Shown piece by piece: positions 33,101 to 48,100 of a stretch of 64,000 nucleotides of DNA. Within the stretch, counting starts at the first letter, position 1; every line of letters begins with the position of its first letter. This stretch comes from Tubulanus polymorphus (taxonomy: Eukaryota > Nemertea > Palaeonemertea > Tubulaniformes > Tubulanidae): the NCBI RefSeq assembly GCF_964204645.1, contig NC_134031.1:7113001-7177000 (forward strand). Reading direction: 5' to 3'. The notes under the pieces were generated by a model. The model was not told where the DNA came from and ran no database searches. It worked only from the letters and a program-made list of their open reading frames with translations. The position numbers were made by a program, and so were the translations under genes.

Positions 33101-36100
33101 ATAAACTATATTTACATTTCAGTGTGATTTTGCTATAGCTTGTCTTGTTTTCAATGAATAAATAATGCATGGAATAAAAAGATGGTATTCATTCTTTCTT
33201 ATGATGTATACCTTTATTTAGTCATATTTCTTTTCAGAAAGTTGCGACCTGTAACTTTTTTTCAACAACACAAAAATACAGTTTTTCTTTCTTAAGTAAC
33301 CGGTGCATTTATTAGTTGGAGACGCATAAAAAGGAAATGAAGTAAAATAGAAACATTCATCTTTTTTAGTTTCGTATGATGTACTTTGTTGTGAAGATCC
33401 GAGAACAGTCTGTTGACAGATTGATAGCTAGGTCACCACCGTAGGGGAAAGTTTAATCAAGATTAATCCTCACCTGAAGAAATCCTCTTTACAATAGACT
33501 TTATCTCCTTTTGAGAAGCATTTATCACTGAGTTGCGTGTGACAATCGGCGCATTTCAGACACTTCGAATGCCACGATCTGTCTAAAACCTTCAGTATAA
33601 ACCTGTCCAAAATCGGCTCGGTACACCCGGCACATTTAGGAATGGCGGCTGAAAAATACAACGATACATCATCATGAATAAGACTTAATTATTACGAAAA
33701 AATGATGGTCACATTTCCTTTATTACGCATCAGAGAAAATCTCGTAGCTTTCTGCGAAATTCGTGCATCACGATGAATAGTGCAACAGATATATTGTCAT
33801 ACTTATAGGTGGGACACGTTCATAGTGTTATAGTTTGAATCAGTTGTTCGCAGTTTCGGAATTTAAAATTCAAAAATTATTCATCATTTCATTTCCGTTT
33901 AGTTGAAGAGGGTACGAAACAAAGGAAATATTAGATAGGCTATTGAGTTCTTTGTGCGTAAGCTGAAGAATCCCTGGTGTAAAGGGGACAGTCACAGTAA
34001 GGATATGTTAAACTAATTACGATCACTATGCTGTATATTGCCGCCATTTTCAATTCGGATAATTCGAGTTGATGAGGCCAGAAATTGAATTATTTGTCAT
34101 TATTTGTCGGTTGCCTAGCGCGCTGTCGGGCTTTGGTGCGAGCCATTATTCCAGATGGTTTAAACACCCATAACGTAGTAGATCGATAGTTAACTGAATT
34201 ATAGAGAATTGGTTTGGACAGCTCTTGGTGTCAGTCTGAAGTGCAATGCTAGTCATCCTCAAACTGCCTATTATCCAATACGACAACGCACGCTCGCTTC
34301 ACTAGGAGACAGTCTCGTATTCGTCAAAGCGAAACTATCTTAAGGCTGAAAATTTTCAGCTTCAGGGGCGGACCCAGTAGGGGTTCCCCCTACAAACAAT
34401 TTTTCGAGTGCCCCTACTTTTCTAGCCCGATTTTTCTGTACGTTTTATAAATACATCTATTTACAGTTTCACAGTTGCTGTAACGTATAATGAGTTCAGG
34501 TGCCATGAAAAGACACTGAAATAAGTCAAAAGTCACTGAAATAAGTCTAGATTTTCAGGATTTTCTTGGGAGGGGGATATACCCTGCCTACAGCTTCGCA
34601 CTTTCGGTGCTCCGCACAGCGCCGGCTATGGAGTATCGTTGCCCTTTGTTCTGCAGCCCTTTGAAGAAATCCTAGATCCGTCCCTGAATTTCAAGCCTTT
34701 ATACAGGTCAACGAAGATGTTATCTCTCCTATTATGTATATACTTGATTTTACCATAAATGTATCAGTCGTAAACAATGTTTTTATGTGTATGCTGAATA
34801 AAGTATGCATTGAATTGTAAAAGAACACTCCATGATTCCGAGTCTGTACGAGTGTACGTTTAATAGTTTTGGTTCATTGAGGAAAACGCCGATTGGCCGC
34901 CATATTGCCTTCGCGATAAATCGATCTTCGCCTGATGAAAAGTTTTAAACGAGCACATTTCCACTGTCAGACTTTGCCGCGTTTTACCAATAAAACTGGA
35001 GATTTATGCGGGATATTCTGTGTAGGTTTATGTGGATATATGGAAGGTTTAATGTAATGCAGGGTGGGATTAAAACTGACTAGCCGGTTATTTATTGTTT
35101 GGGGTGACGCTGAAACACGGAGACTTAAGACGAAATAGATACGATCAATTAGACCTATACTATACGATGGTAAAGCACGAGGAGCAAAAATATTCGAAAA
35201 AGGTCCGCAGGCAATGCATGAACTGATTATCATTTTCCTCAACGTTTTTTATTAGAGAAAGCTCTAGGTTGTCAATTTAACGTCAGTGCGCGTAATTTTT
35301 GCCAATTAAGTGCAAGCGGTTGATTGAAGTAAAAAGTTACAATTGACTGCAATGGTGAACCGCAATATCAGCTTATCCCACCAGAAGGTTTGACGAGCAA
35401 TCAATCTTACGTTATCAAAATCAGTTAATTTCCAATGAACTTTTAAACTGAATTTTTATGTTCCCGAATTCATATATTATCATCGAATGTACAATGAATT
35501 CATTTTTTCTACTCAGGTATGGGTATAGTTTTCATTTAATAATTGATTCATTTTAAGAAAAAAAAATTCGCTCCATTTTAATTTTAGTTTTCATTAATAA
35601 CTGATCAAGAAAAGTTCGAGCAACTGCTAGCGAACCCGGTGGATCCTCGCCTGCCATAAGTAAAATCTTTGATTGCCGCAAGAGGTTGGAGGTTCTCCAT
35701 TCCACGGCCACTATAAAGCACTGTCAGAACGACACGATTTTACTTTTTCAATTATTGGTCAGTTCACTCGATCTGAGAGGATTACTTTTAAAAATGCGTA
35801 CACCGACTTCATTTCGTCGGCCGACAAATTGCGAATGCCCGCCGTAGCAGAAGAGATGTAGTGGTTTGATGATACGCCGGGATGAAGACGGATATAACCA
35901 GGTGATATCCAGTGATGCGATGAAGTCATTGATCACTCGGGTTTGGTTGACAAGGCGTGTACAGTCACACATTAACCCGATTATAGACAGAATCAATCGA
36001 GAGTGAATGTGTATAAGAGAGCTCGAACACCGCTAAGAGATCAAATATGACAACCGCGGAATTCTCGATTAGTTTTAGATATTGGAAGAAAAGCGTCTAG

Positions 36101-39100
36101 ACAACCTTTATAGTAAAAGTGCTAGCCTTTACTAACAATATATAAAAGAAACATCAGAAAGTTACTTATAGCTGCCAATTAATTCATCGAATATACCATG
36201 TCATTCAACATTTGTATTTTGGATAAGTTATTTCTGTTTTGAGTAACAACCATCGTATACATTGCTCCTCACTTAAAGATATGGATAGATAATTTGTTCA
36301 TGATATTTCTACATTTTCTCCAGATTTTTTCAATTATTTCTCGTTGTTTTTGTTTTTTTCTTTTGTGACTCTTGAGGGAGATACATAACGCAAGCACCGG
36401 TTTTCTTCGTACCATCCTCGCTGGCTTGTTCTTTCATTTATATATGTATTTCCTTTATTGTCAAATGTAACGGCACAAACTTACATGTTTATACTGTTTG
36501 AATATATTAAGTGAAAAACAAGTACGGTGATAAAAAGTCAATTAATGATAATAATGATAATAAATCTTACATACACTTGATATCATATTTGATTTCATGT
36601 TAAATATATACCCTCAACGTTTTTAACTCGGGGATCATGCTGAAATTTTCTTGAATAAATATTTATCTTCTATTACGCTTAGTGGGTGTAAAATCTTATC
36701 CCACGTGTCTCGAAAATAATTACAGTTCAAAATCCGCATAAGAGTCACATTATTTCAAGATTTTTTTTATGTAAAGGGATTCTCCAAAATTCAGCGCACT
36801 TCTTCGCTGAATAACCCGTGAGGGTAACTAACGCTGTCAGCATAGTTTCGATGTTTTGAGTAAACAGACAGATGTCAACCAGTACCAGCCTGATTTAAAC
36901 ATACAGATGGCTTTGTTTGATTTGTATAAAATCATGGAATTCTCCAATGCATAAATAACGAAGATTATCCCAAAGGGCAACAATACGATGTCATCGCTAT
37001 CCCGGAGTATTTATCGCTGCCAAAGACGTTCTGTGTTTTACAGCGAGTCTAGTTCTATAAGAAGTCCCTTGTCCATAGGCCGAAAATCTCACAATCAGAT
37101 TTTTAGCGGGTAGAAAAGATATTATATACTGTTGATGATTCGTATGGGAATTGACTAGGCCCCCAACGGCATCAAATGCACGCATTATGCGTATCAAATT
37201 GACGTATACAATTTTGTCCATGGTCAGCCCGCCTCTATATTCTTTATGAAGAAAACGCCATCGATTTTTGCGCCGACTTAGGCACGAAACAGACCTCGCT
37301 AGCCAGGGTCGGCGTTCGTACGGATACATCACGATCATTAATCAGAAAGTCACATTACCCAAACACATACCGACATCGGCACAAATAAAAGAGTTGTAAC
37401 CAGAATGATGAATAGACTTAGGATTGGATTGTCTGCCGCCGCCGCCGCTGCTGCTGTGACTGGTGATGTTATCATCTTTCTTGCCGCATCCCGGATTATC
37501 CCAGCTTCTAGTCGGATGCAGTAATGTCATTATGATACCATCACCAATAGGTGTATAGATTTGAAATGAACGTATACTCCAGACTCGGTACTTTTAGTAA
37601 GCCGCTATAGCTAGATACAAAATTCAAAATGATTTTCGATCGAGTCTGTGATAGATATTGAGGTGTTGCGGATAATGAGGTGCTCCAAAACCTGGGAAGA
37701 AAAACCATAACAGAGACCTCCATTACATGCTAAATAATAATAAGCATTCACCTTAAAAAGCATTGCAAAATTTCGGAACATTTTTGGGATTCGAATCTGC
37801 CAAGACACGAACCCCAGTCCAATTCGCAAAAACGGCGCAGATCGGATTGCTTGTTATTTATATAATCGCCGAGGCAAGTTAAAGGATAAATAGAATAATT
37901 CGGGTTAAAATAAGATGCGATTTTTCATTGGCTAATCATTCATTGAAAAGATGGTTATATCCATAGCTATTTACAATATAGACTGTTTGAATAAAGATTG
38001 AAACGTATGACGTGAGCGCTCAGAAAGAGAGGATGATTCAGATTTATGGTAGATATGTGTTTCTTAAAGTCACAGTGACGGTCAAATTGATCTGGTGAGA
38101 GCAATATACGCGTTACCTATGAACGATAAAGAATTACAAAGAAGTGGAAAATTCTGGGATCAACAAAATTGGGACTAAGTTGATAATCCTGCACTAAAGC
38201 CGGGCGTAGGTGATGCGATCGTCGGTGACGGTCGCAGTGAGTAGCAAGCCGTCGTATGGCCGACCTGCGCCCGCCTTTGATCGCAGCATATTTTGAAATG
38301 AAAATCAATTCAAAAGATGAAAAGTCACTTGTCGATTGTCATTTCATTTCTAGAAAATAAAAAGCTCGATGTGACGTCGATGAAAATATACGAATCATTT
38401 CTCAGTAGGATTAAGGATGCCGGCTAATTGAATTAATTATTCATTATCTCGCATCCCACAGCGTATTGCACGCTGAATGAACGCCGCCAGGTCGTACTGA
38501 ATCACCAGTGTTCGGGCGATTGTTGAAGTTCCTAAATTCTGTAATACGAGTAACGATCGTACATGTATTACGTACGATGAGTTCACGGCTAGAAAGCTTT
38601 GTTCGAAAATGGATTTCTTTCCGTTCCACTCATTTCTATTTTTTCTAAATGATTCGTTATTCTGGGTGTTTTAGAAAGGATGAAATCACCATGTTTGACA
38701 AGTTAAGAAATATGAAAATAATGTCCCACTTCATTTCCATTCTAAATTGCTTTCAACTAACATTTTTAGCTATTATGAAATAAGTGTTGGTATATTCGCT
38801 TCAGAACAGCATTTAATTCACTTGAAATAAATGATACAATTTATTGTCGCTGACTCTAAATTGAATCTCGTAAATCGATTTCATTGCGGATGATTGTTCT
38901 TTAACCAAAATACACACGATAGACTAACTAAAGTCCAAACCGTGACATCAATCCCGAAATACAATTTCTTCAAGGAGGACATCAACTTCAATTCAATTGA
39001 ATTTTGAAAATATATCCAAATAAGGGGCAAATGAATTATTGAATCGATACAACATAAACTTCAATCTTGGCCAATAGAATAGTAATGTCTTCCTTGAGTT

Positions 39101-42100
39101 GTTTTCGGTTATCATTATGGCGGCCTCCAGAGCCGGTCGCCGTTGCCTCATTACAACCGTGAAAAAATCTTGACCATAAAAGGCTGATTAGCCGTAACGA
39201 GTATCACCAATACACAATCGAATACAAATTGGATTCGAACCCGTATAATTCAAAAAACCTTTAGATAGGCTTAAAGTTTTTTTCAGAAAATGAAATGCAT
39301 TATTTTCCAGAAATCAAACAAGATAATTTTCGTAAAGTTTCAAACAGATTTCTAGATCGATAGTCGGGTAACCATTTCGTGAAGTTATCGGTTTTCTGGT
39401 TTCCGATGTCTCAGCGATTAGTTTTCCAGATAAGCCGGCCGACTAGAAATTGAAATGGTAATTCGAGATTCGACGTTGGCGCGAGTAATTTCTCTTTCAT
39501 TGTAACGAGTATTGTTGCCGATTCAGGTGCAACAATCGAACTGACAGTTTTACCGATTGTTGCACGAGATTAGCAATCATCGCCATAGTAACCGACCGCC
39601 GTACAACTGGTCAACGCGTGGCTTTCAACAATGGCGCGTATCAAACTTCCATTGTTACACAAGAAACCCACCCTAGAATTCGAACTAGATTCTAATGATC
39701 TTTGTCGTCGTCTCCTAACCGGAAATTACCTAATCAGTATAATGTGTGAATCTACTTTTATTTCAAAACCGGGTTGTCAAAATAGATGGTCTTATATCAT
39801 ACAAAGAGCCCGCCGAAGCAAATTCGCTAAATTGGGGCAGCGTTCAGACCGTGGACTCTAAAGCGAAGATTGTCCCAACTCGTTTTTTAATCCATATTCA
39901 GACGAAGCTGAAACTGTTCGAATTTTACCCGGAACAAAAATGGATTTTGCGATGAATCGTCGAAATACCTAGTAAACATATAGATAGATTTGTTTGGGGA
40001 ACAGGAAGTGAAACGAGTGGATTGACACAGATTATGGTGTGAACTCCACCACCGCAATTAAAATGAGATTACCGCGGTCGAACAAAGAGGAATGATAGGT
40101 GGTTGAATAGCTGGCGGGTTGACCGGCGGTCTCTGCAAATATTTGACATCGAGAGTTTTAATGTTGTTTAAATATCGTATTAAACCCCCGCTCGCTCAGA
40201 CAGGGCGAGATTCCAGTTTATGCACATCTGTTTCGAATTCGACGCTTCTCCACATCTGTAGCAAAATCTCTAAAAAATGATAATCTCTCTCAGCCATTAT
40301 CGATGTGGGCGAGAATGCCGGTTTTGTCGTATAATATATGCTTGAATTGTCTCCGAGGCGCGAGACGGAGGAGTCTCTGGTATGTGAGGGCACCATATTG
40401 GTTTGTTGGCGAATTATGACGAGGCGCGTGAACAACTGTTTGACAACTAATAGATTCTAATCAACAACTCGTGCAGAATGAAAACAAATCATCGAATGGT
40501 CTTCGATTCGCTTTCCCCATTTCAGTATGCCTCGGAAAAATAGAGATTATTTTCAGTACGTTGTCAACGACACTTTACGGCCACTAAACGACCTGTGAAA
40601 TCGTTGAAACCGTAAACCGGCAAAAATCTGATAAACCTCAGCGAAGTTCAAACAGAGTATCGCCCGTGTACCGGGAGAAAGTCATCCTATTGTTGTAGCA
40701 TTGTTGTCGGATTGTTGTTAGAAGTAGTGGTGATAGTTTGGTAATTATGGGGTTTATTGTTACGGATGAGTTTAGACCGCCTACGGGATAGCTCCGGACA
40801 GGACCGGATTGGGTCGACCAATATACTGCCAGTCGCCATCTGTTCCGCATTGAACACCCGCCGAGAATAGCCCTCTTTACCCAGCACGCGTTCGCCATTC
40901 AACATATTTAATTTTAAAAGCAAAAACCAATCTTATAATCCAATATAATTCGTGTTTTCCTTTTGATTTTAACGCGCGGCGCGTGCGTCGTCTTAGAACG
41001 TAAAACAAGTTATCGCGTTTTAAACAGCTATCATTTTAACCCAATAAACCAGATCATAATCCATTTAGGAAATTACAACTCTATTTTCAAGGGTTGTCAT
41101 CGCCAATGGATTCTTTAAGTATTCCTAACCATGTAGAGTGGAGAAATAATTTATATTTAAGTTTTATATCAGAAAGTAAATTTATGGTTAAAATACGAGG
41201 GTTAACGAGTTGCTTACAGTGTCTATATACCTTGTTGCTCTGCACACATACATCGCAAACAAAAACTTGAAATTATGAATGAAATCATAATCTTTAATTC
41301 ATTTATTGACTGAAAATTATTGATATGTAGTAATTTGATATACCTACGTTTGATACCAATAGAAAATCTCTAAAATATACAAAAGCTACTTGATATTTAT
41401 ATTTTCTTATGTCTGATTTATATCTATACTAGCAAAATCTGGGTTGGAAAATTGATTGAGTCTTCAGTGGAGCTCAGCAGAAAATGCAAAGCTGGGTTGA
41501 TTTGTTTACCATGTGGCGAGAGTGGCTGGTTTGCAGGGCTAGTATACCCCTCCGATTTGACAGGCTCTTCAAATGTGGGTCCAATAAAATCAAATATTTT
41601 CAAAATATTTCTATTCGCAACTGCTAGTTGAAATTGGCGAACGTTATAATGTTAGAATAGATTACCACCGAAAATGAATATTGAATAAACAAATTGAAAA
41701 TACAATACAATTTTACAACTCCACAAGCAGACAATTTTTATGTTTCCCCAGTTTCCGACGAATTCAAAGTGTTTCCATCCGTTAAAACGGTACATCGATA
41801 TTTTGTATATATATAACTTACCCAATAAGTTGACATTGTTCACCGGATAGTGAGCATAATCTTCTTCGCTCGAGATATACATCGTTTTATCAATAGTCAA
41901 TAAATAGAAAAGTCAGAAACGTTGATCGAACTCGAGTCTCGTTGACGAGTCGCAGAGTCTAAATTCTATCTGATTTACGGAATTCCGTTTCGGATAATTA
42001 GATTAATCAATCGTTACGGCGTTGGCGTCAATTAAGCGTTAACGCGTTACGAAGCATGATCCTTATTTCAACAGTTACTTTTTTCCTCAGCCGAGGATTT

Positions 42101-45100
42101 TCCTAATTTTCAGCAGCTCGTCGAGCGGGCACTTCTTACGCGTCAAAAACTCTTTAATTCTCGCACCGGAGACTCCGTCACAGCTTATCGCGAGTTTATA
42201 GTTCAGATAGAATTATCCCTCTTCCTGTTCGGTTCCTTCCTGTATCTGGCGAGTTTTGCCGCTTGTTTCTGGTCTGATTTCCTGTTTCGATTTGACTCCT
42301 CGATCTGTCAACAATACCGCTTTATTCGCACGCGTATGCTAATTTGACGTATTACCGTCATCGCCGTTTCGACCTGTCAGAATTGAGCTTCGAGTTTTAG
42401 GACCACCTGCAATTGTTGTGAAACAATAACTGTCGAGTCGGCGCGTGGACCGAGCACGCGTTCCACTATCCGAGCGGTTGAACGTTACTATTCAGTTCCG
42501 GTAGGTTTTCATTCTTCTCCCGGCGTCAATAAAAAACCCATACTTGGATACGGCACTCAATCCGTGAATGGCGGCTCATTGTTGGAGCATTATTTTTGTA
42601 AGAACGTAGGGTGCTTGCCGTGACGTTAAGTTCGCAGGTGCCACCAATGAGCCACCGGTTTACGGCGCTCGAACGACCGTCGGTCGGTCGTAGTTTTAAC
42701 GCCGGGCCAACGTCTAGAATACTCGAGCGTTTAGCGCCTTTTAAGAAGCAACATTCGAGTAGCAACATCTCAAGATTGCGCACGAGTTCATCTGTTTGTT
42801 CCACCGTAATAAATCTTATCCGAATAATTGAATGGAATGTTTACCCACCGAAGCTCTCGAAAAATGTATAAAAAGATATTTCTATAGAATTTTTTTTATC
42901 GGTCTTATATTTGTTTTGCAATTTGTGCACGATATCTGATATCCACGAATACGTGAATGGTTTTTAAAAATGTTCGGGGTTTGTTGCGAAACAACGGCGG
43001 CCAACACGACTTCCATTTGAAGTTCTTCAGAAAAGCAGAAACTTCTCTAAAACATCGGGTTCAAGTCGAAAACGAAATCTTTAGAATACGGGGACCTGAT
43101 ATATCTGATCAGTGTAGTCCCGGGCTCTGCGAGTAACACTACTAGCCGGATTAATTAAAATCCTGATTAGATTAATCAGCACGCTACTTGATCCGAATAG
43201 GTTGTTCAAATAACACGTTAGATATTCATAGAAAAACAGTGCTTTTGACCGGATTTTGATGGGCAGCTGGAAAGAGTTGAGTTGCCTGAAGAGCTTTCAT
43301 ATTGTCAGTTTAGCTGGTACATATTGACAGTTGACGTGTATTGAGTACTGTTTCAACTAATATTATCCGTGTATCCGTTCAGCAGGATGATTATATCAAC
43401 CGGACTTAACTTCAAAACGTCGATATTTTAAGTGCTCTATTGAAAAAATTCTATAGTTCAAACATGCTTCAATCCAATTTCATTCTATTCCACCATAGTC
43501 ACAAGGCCTTTGGACGTTTCTTATATATAAGTATTTTGTCGAAATAAATACACCCGCGAAACTACATTCATATTGTTGGTGGTTGACTGTAACGGTCCCT
43601 GTTGCTGATCCGTATAGGTTGGTTGATACACGAGAAAATACGAGAAAACGTAATAAGGCTTGGTTTGATATCTATACTAACTGACTGACTGACTGGCAAC
43701 ATTTTGCAAATATGAAATAGATGATTATTTTGGCATTTGATTGGTTTTGAGTGAACAGTTTAGGTTGATTTGTAATAAGTTTATTTACAACTCCCGACAC
43801 GTATCTTATAATGAAACGAGCGGGGACATCATCTATGTTTATACCCCTCCTTACGCACGGGTACGAAGAAATCGATCCCTTTTCGAACTGCCGCCACAAA
43901 TATCGCGGCATTGTATAAATATCGCCTCCGATTTATCAATCGTAGTAGAAATAAAATCTGCCAGAGTATGAAAGAGAAATGCTTTTACGACGCGATCGAA
44001 TCCTCGGTGGACTTGGCTCATCACGGCTTTTCACTGAGCGAGGGATTCATCACCGCCGTCTCAGTACGTGAATAAATAATACGCCGTTATTGTGGCTAAT
44101 TCTCGAAGGGGCATTTAAAATTATTTATCCTTACTGAGAGAGAGATAAGTGGGCAATGTATAATACGGAGGCTGATCGAAACGGCTAAATGTTGGAAATA
44201 TACCACAGTGGCCTGGCAGTACGATCTATCGAAATCAGTCTGTAATAGTTATTTGGCATCCGGGATATAAGCGCTTTCGAATAAAGTGTAATTAGGGTTT
44301 CCTTTAAAGAGAAATCCCGCGCTGATATAATGAAAGAAAAAGTAGCAAAAGTTTCCTTTCAGCTAGAAATCTATTCATCGACCGTTTCGAGTATATTTAA
44401 TAGTCGGATTCAGGAAGATTCACCATCATTCCTGGATATCGGGCTCAAATGGCTTTCATGGAAAACGTATCTTACAAATTCGACTACTAATCGTTACCAA
44501 ACGCAATGCCGCTAATGAAATATAACAATCTGCCTAGAGTGCGTAGATTCACTGCGTGTACTGCCAGCGCTCTTAAAAAATACAATTAAGATGTGGCACC
44601 AATTGGAAATGTAGTACTATGAATGCGTATGTCGCCGTATTGCGGGACGTTGAACACTGATAAAACCGCGAAGGAGCTGCAATGGTCAATTGGTAGAGTA
44701 AGTGGACCATGGCCATCATATTGGGAGATCGAAATCTCGATTTTTTTCATATATTAGTTTGATTAACTATATGGAAGTCATTTCATATGACGGTAAAACA
44801 TTTCGCAAATCATTCGAATAAATATTGAATTAGTCCAAATAGTTTTTTTTTAACAATCGGGGACATACAAGGTGATAAAGGGTTAACCGGAATAAATCTC
44901 AACTAGAAAAATAATCTCTTCTATCATCATATCAACATAAATTGACGCTAATTCCTTTTTCTAAACTTTCATTAGCTAAATAGAGCGAAATACCGACGTA
45001 TCCTCGAAAACAAACGAAAATAAAACCTTCTGTCGACGTCATAATTAATGCATTCGGTCGATTGTCGAATTCGACGTTTCGTCAATTGTTCGATTTAATC

Positions 45101-48100
45101 ACCGAATCGGTCGTAAAAACATAACCGTATGGTTGACACGTCGGTACGACACGCGATTTTTAATACTCATCACTTCTTTCAGACAAAAGTGAATTCTTGC
45201 GGAAATATTCAATGATACGCAAAGAATGATATTTTATTGCCGGCCCTCATGAAATGGGAAGCATCGGCAACCTCAACGTATAAAATGCGCCATTGACTAT
45301 TGTCATAGACCAACTTTTTTATTATTTGTTCCCGAAATGCTTCTCGTATTCTTATATCGCCATTGAACATTCAGCGAACATGAACATATATTGTTTCCAT
45401 ATTGTTCACTGATAGACACAAGCGTTTTCACTGCTATCGGACAACATAGCTCAGAGATGACCTTCTCAAAACCAGATTTATTTTTAAAGGAAAACTGCGC
45501 CTTACGAAAGGATGTTTGGTCAAAAGTCAAACACAAGAAACACGTGGGCAATCATTATCCGAACTCCAGGTGTTTTTGGTAAGATGTGTCAAATTCCCTG
45601 AGTTTTCCGTGTTTTTTTTCTAGATTTTTTTCTGAGTTTCCCTGAGTTAAATCGTGCCTCTTTCGCATCAACTTCTCTACAAAAATGTCCTTATACGAGT
45701 TGTTAGAATACTGGCTTATTTTGCGGTATCTCTCGACCACATCGTGCATTGCACGTGATCATCAGGAGATCGTTACCAAAGATGAAATGATTTTTTTCCA
45801 TTCCACTCGATATGAAAGAGTTCCCTGTTTCGCTGCAAATCGTGCGTGATCACCAGCAGAGGGTAAACAAAGTTGCATCCTGTGTCGTCTGCCACTGGCG
45901 ACATGCGACATCAAATCCTCGTAGCGGATGTTTACAATGATGAAGGGAAATTGTCAATGTCGTTTGGCGAGTAATCTAAATTAATGACTCGTAGGAAACT
46001 AAATACTCGCTAATAGATGATCGTTCGATACAATAAAACACAACTCCCGGGAATAACAACGATATAACTCACTCTGGAGTAGCCGGCAGATGATTCTACT
46101 CTGGGGAACCGAATTGGATGTCTTATTTCAGACACTGTTTTTCAGCGAGCTGTTTTAGCAACTCGGAAAGGCTGAAAAACCAATTGATTCTAATTCATAT
46201 TATTTCCTTGATAATGATGATAATAATGATAAGATTTGTATAGCGCGATAATTCCATGCAAAAAAGCTCAAAAGTTCAAATTCCAGGATCCAGTTCCACA
46301 GTTCTGAGTTAAGATTTGACTTTGAGTTTGACTCTCAATAAACTAATTTTAAATCGGAGTTAACTCTGACTCACAACGGTGGAACCGGATCTAGGGTGAC
46401 ATCAAGGTATGTATGGGATAGTTGAGTTTTGATCGTGGATTTTAATTCATTCAGCGTCAAATTGAGAACGGTTGGTGTTTTTAGAGGAATTCCAGGTTCG
46501 CGGTGCTTGTCTCGAAAAATCTCTACTGGCAAAATTTGCGAGATTGAAGGAGGGTTCAACCAGTTTGAAATTTTTCAGAGGATCGAAGAGAACGTGTTGG
46601 ATTGTAATACTCGAATAGCTCGCTAATATACATTGACGCACGATCGGTAAGGGCCTTAAAAGTCATCACACAGTACAGGAGTGACGTGAGAATGTTTTGG
46701 TAAACGAACGTCATCGGTTTAATCATTGGTAGTTTTTCTCTTTAAATTTTGGAACCGCTTTGGCAGATTTAAATCTATATGGGATAGGTTATTTGGAATG
46801 CATTTTAGAGATCTTTATTCTTCTATCCTGCCTTTCCTTGTAATGAAGTGCCTAAGACCTCGTGTGGTTCGTCCAGAAAAAAAACACGGGTGACCTCGAT
46901 GAGCGATGCAAGTGTTATTATATCATAATCTCTCAGGTTGACTCCAGGGTCTAAAGCGAGCGAACAACACTTTCGCTAATTATTCCTAAAGCGTGATTTT
47001 CATATCATTAGTCGAGAATGATTCTTTAATTTCGCGCCACACCCTCCTACATATTATATCTAACCGAACGCTACACGGATAATGCATTTGAATGCGATCG
47101 AGTCGTCACATCCTGCGTATGCGCCAATAATGTCAAATTGTCCTTCCGTTCGCCAACGATCCGCGCTCTCAAAAACATGTCGCTATTGACGTCATCTCCG
47201 AGATACGCGAATAGAAACGCGGAGGAAATTGATAAGCATTTTGCGCCCGCGCGTGATTTCCGAATAACGTTCTCGACTGAATTTAGAAACTTTGCAGTAA
47301 ACTTAGAAACTTTATATCACACTCGAAAATTTGTGGATTGGAAATTTTTCAGATGCTAGTCACGAAAAATTAATCATTATGGAAATTAAATTTTACTCAG
47401 AAGATATCGAAATATATCCATATGGGTAAACACTTTTTGGAATTGTTTTTCGGGTTGAATACGGGGAGAGAGCCGGGAGGTGAATATTGGATCGTGAGAT
47501 TGATGAAGATTAGTAGAAGTCGACACACGTGTCGACAGCCAGATCGACAAGTCGACCCCGGGTAGAAATGCAATTCGCTTCTAAACCCCAGGTATAAATC
47601 CTATATACTGTGTAATACAGCCGTATTGACATCCGCTCGCATCCGCTAATCCGATTACGGCTACTCGCCTGCCAGAGACTCATTCTCCATACTCGCAAAC
47701 CACTGGCAAAAATAGCGTATAGCTGGTAATTACAGGAAATTATCCGAACACGACCTGAATTGTTCAAATGTCACGTTTTCGCTTCAATTCAACATTTCAT
47801 ATCCATGGAAAACTAACTCTGTTTTTGAAACTGCCGCTGACAATGAAATGTGTGTCGTATCTGAACCGACGGCAGGTCATAGAGCTGGCTCTCATTGTTA
47901 CAGCGTATTTGAGTTTGTGTTCCGGGTTTGTTTATTTTATAAATTCAATCAATTTGTCGAGCATCCCATTACGCCGGAATGACACTGCAACCTAAACACG
48001 CTCTACTGATCAGCGCGATGGAGTTAGATTTGCATTGTCCCGGCATCCTACATTAAGCAAACGACTCGCATTGTCTGCGGAATCCAATGGACCTGCAACA

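Noticed and set aside
42526-42871. Two opposing ORFs of 86-92 codons
   Set aside because: No recognisable homology and no consistent splice junctions to LIM1. Probably chance in a GC-richer patch.
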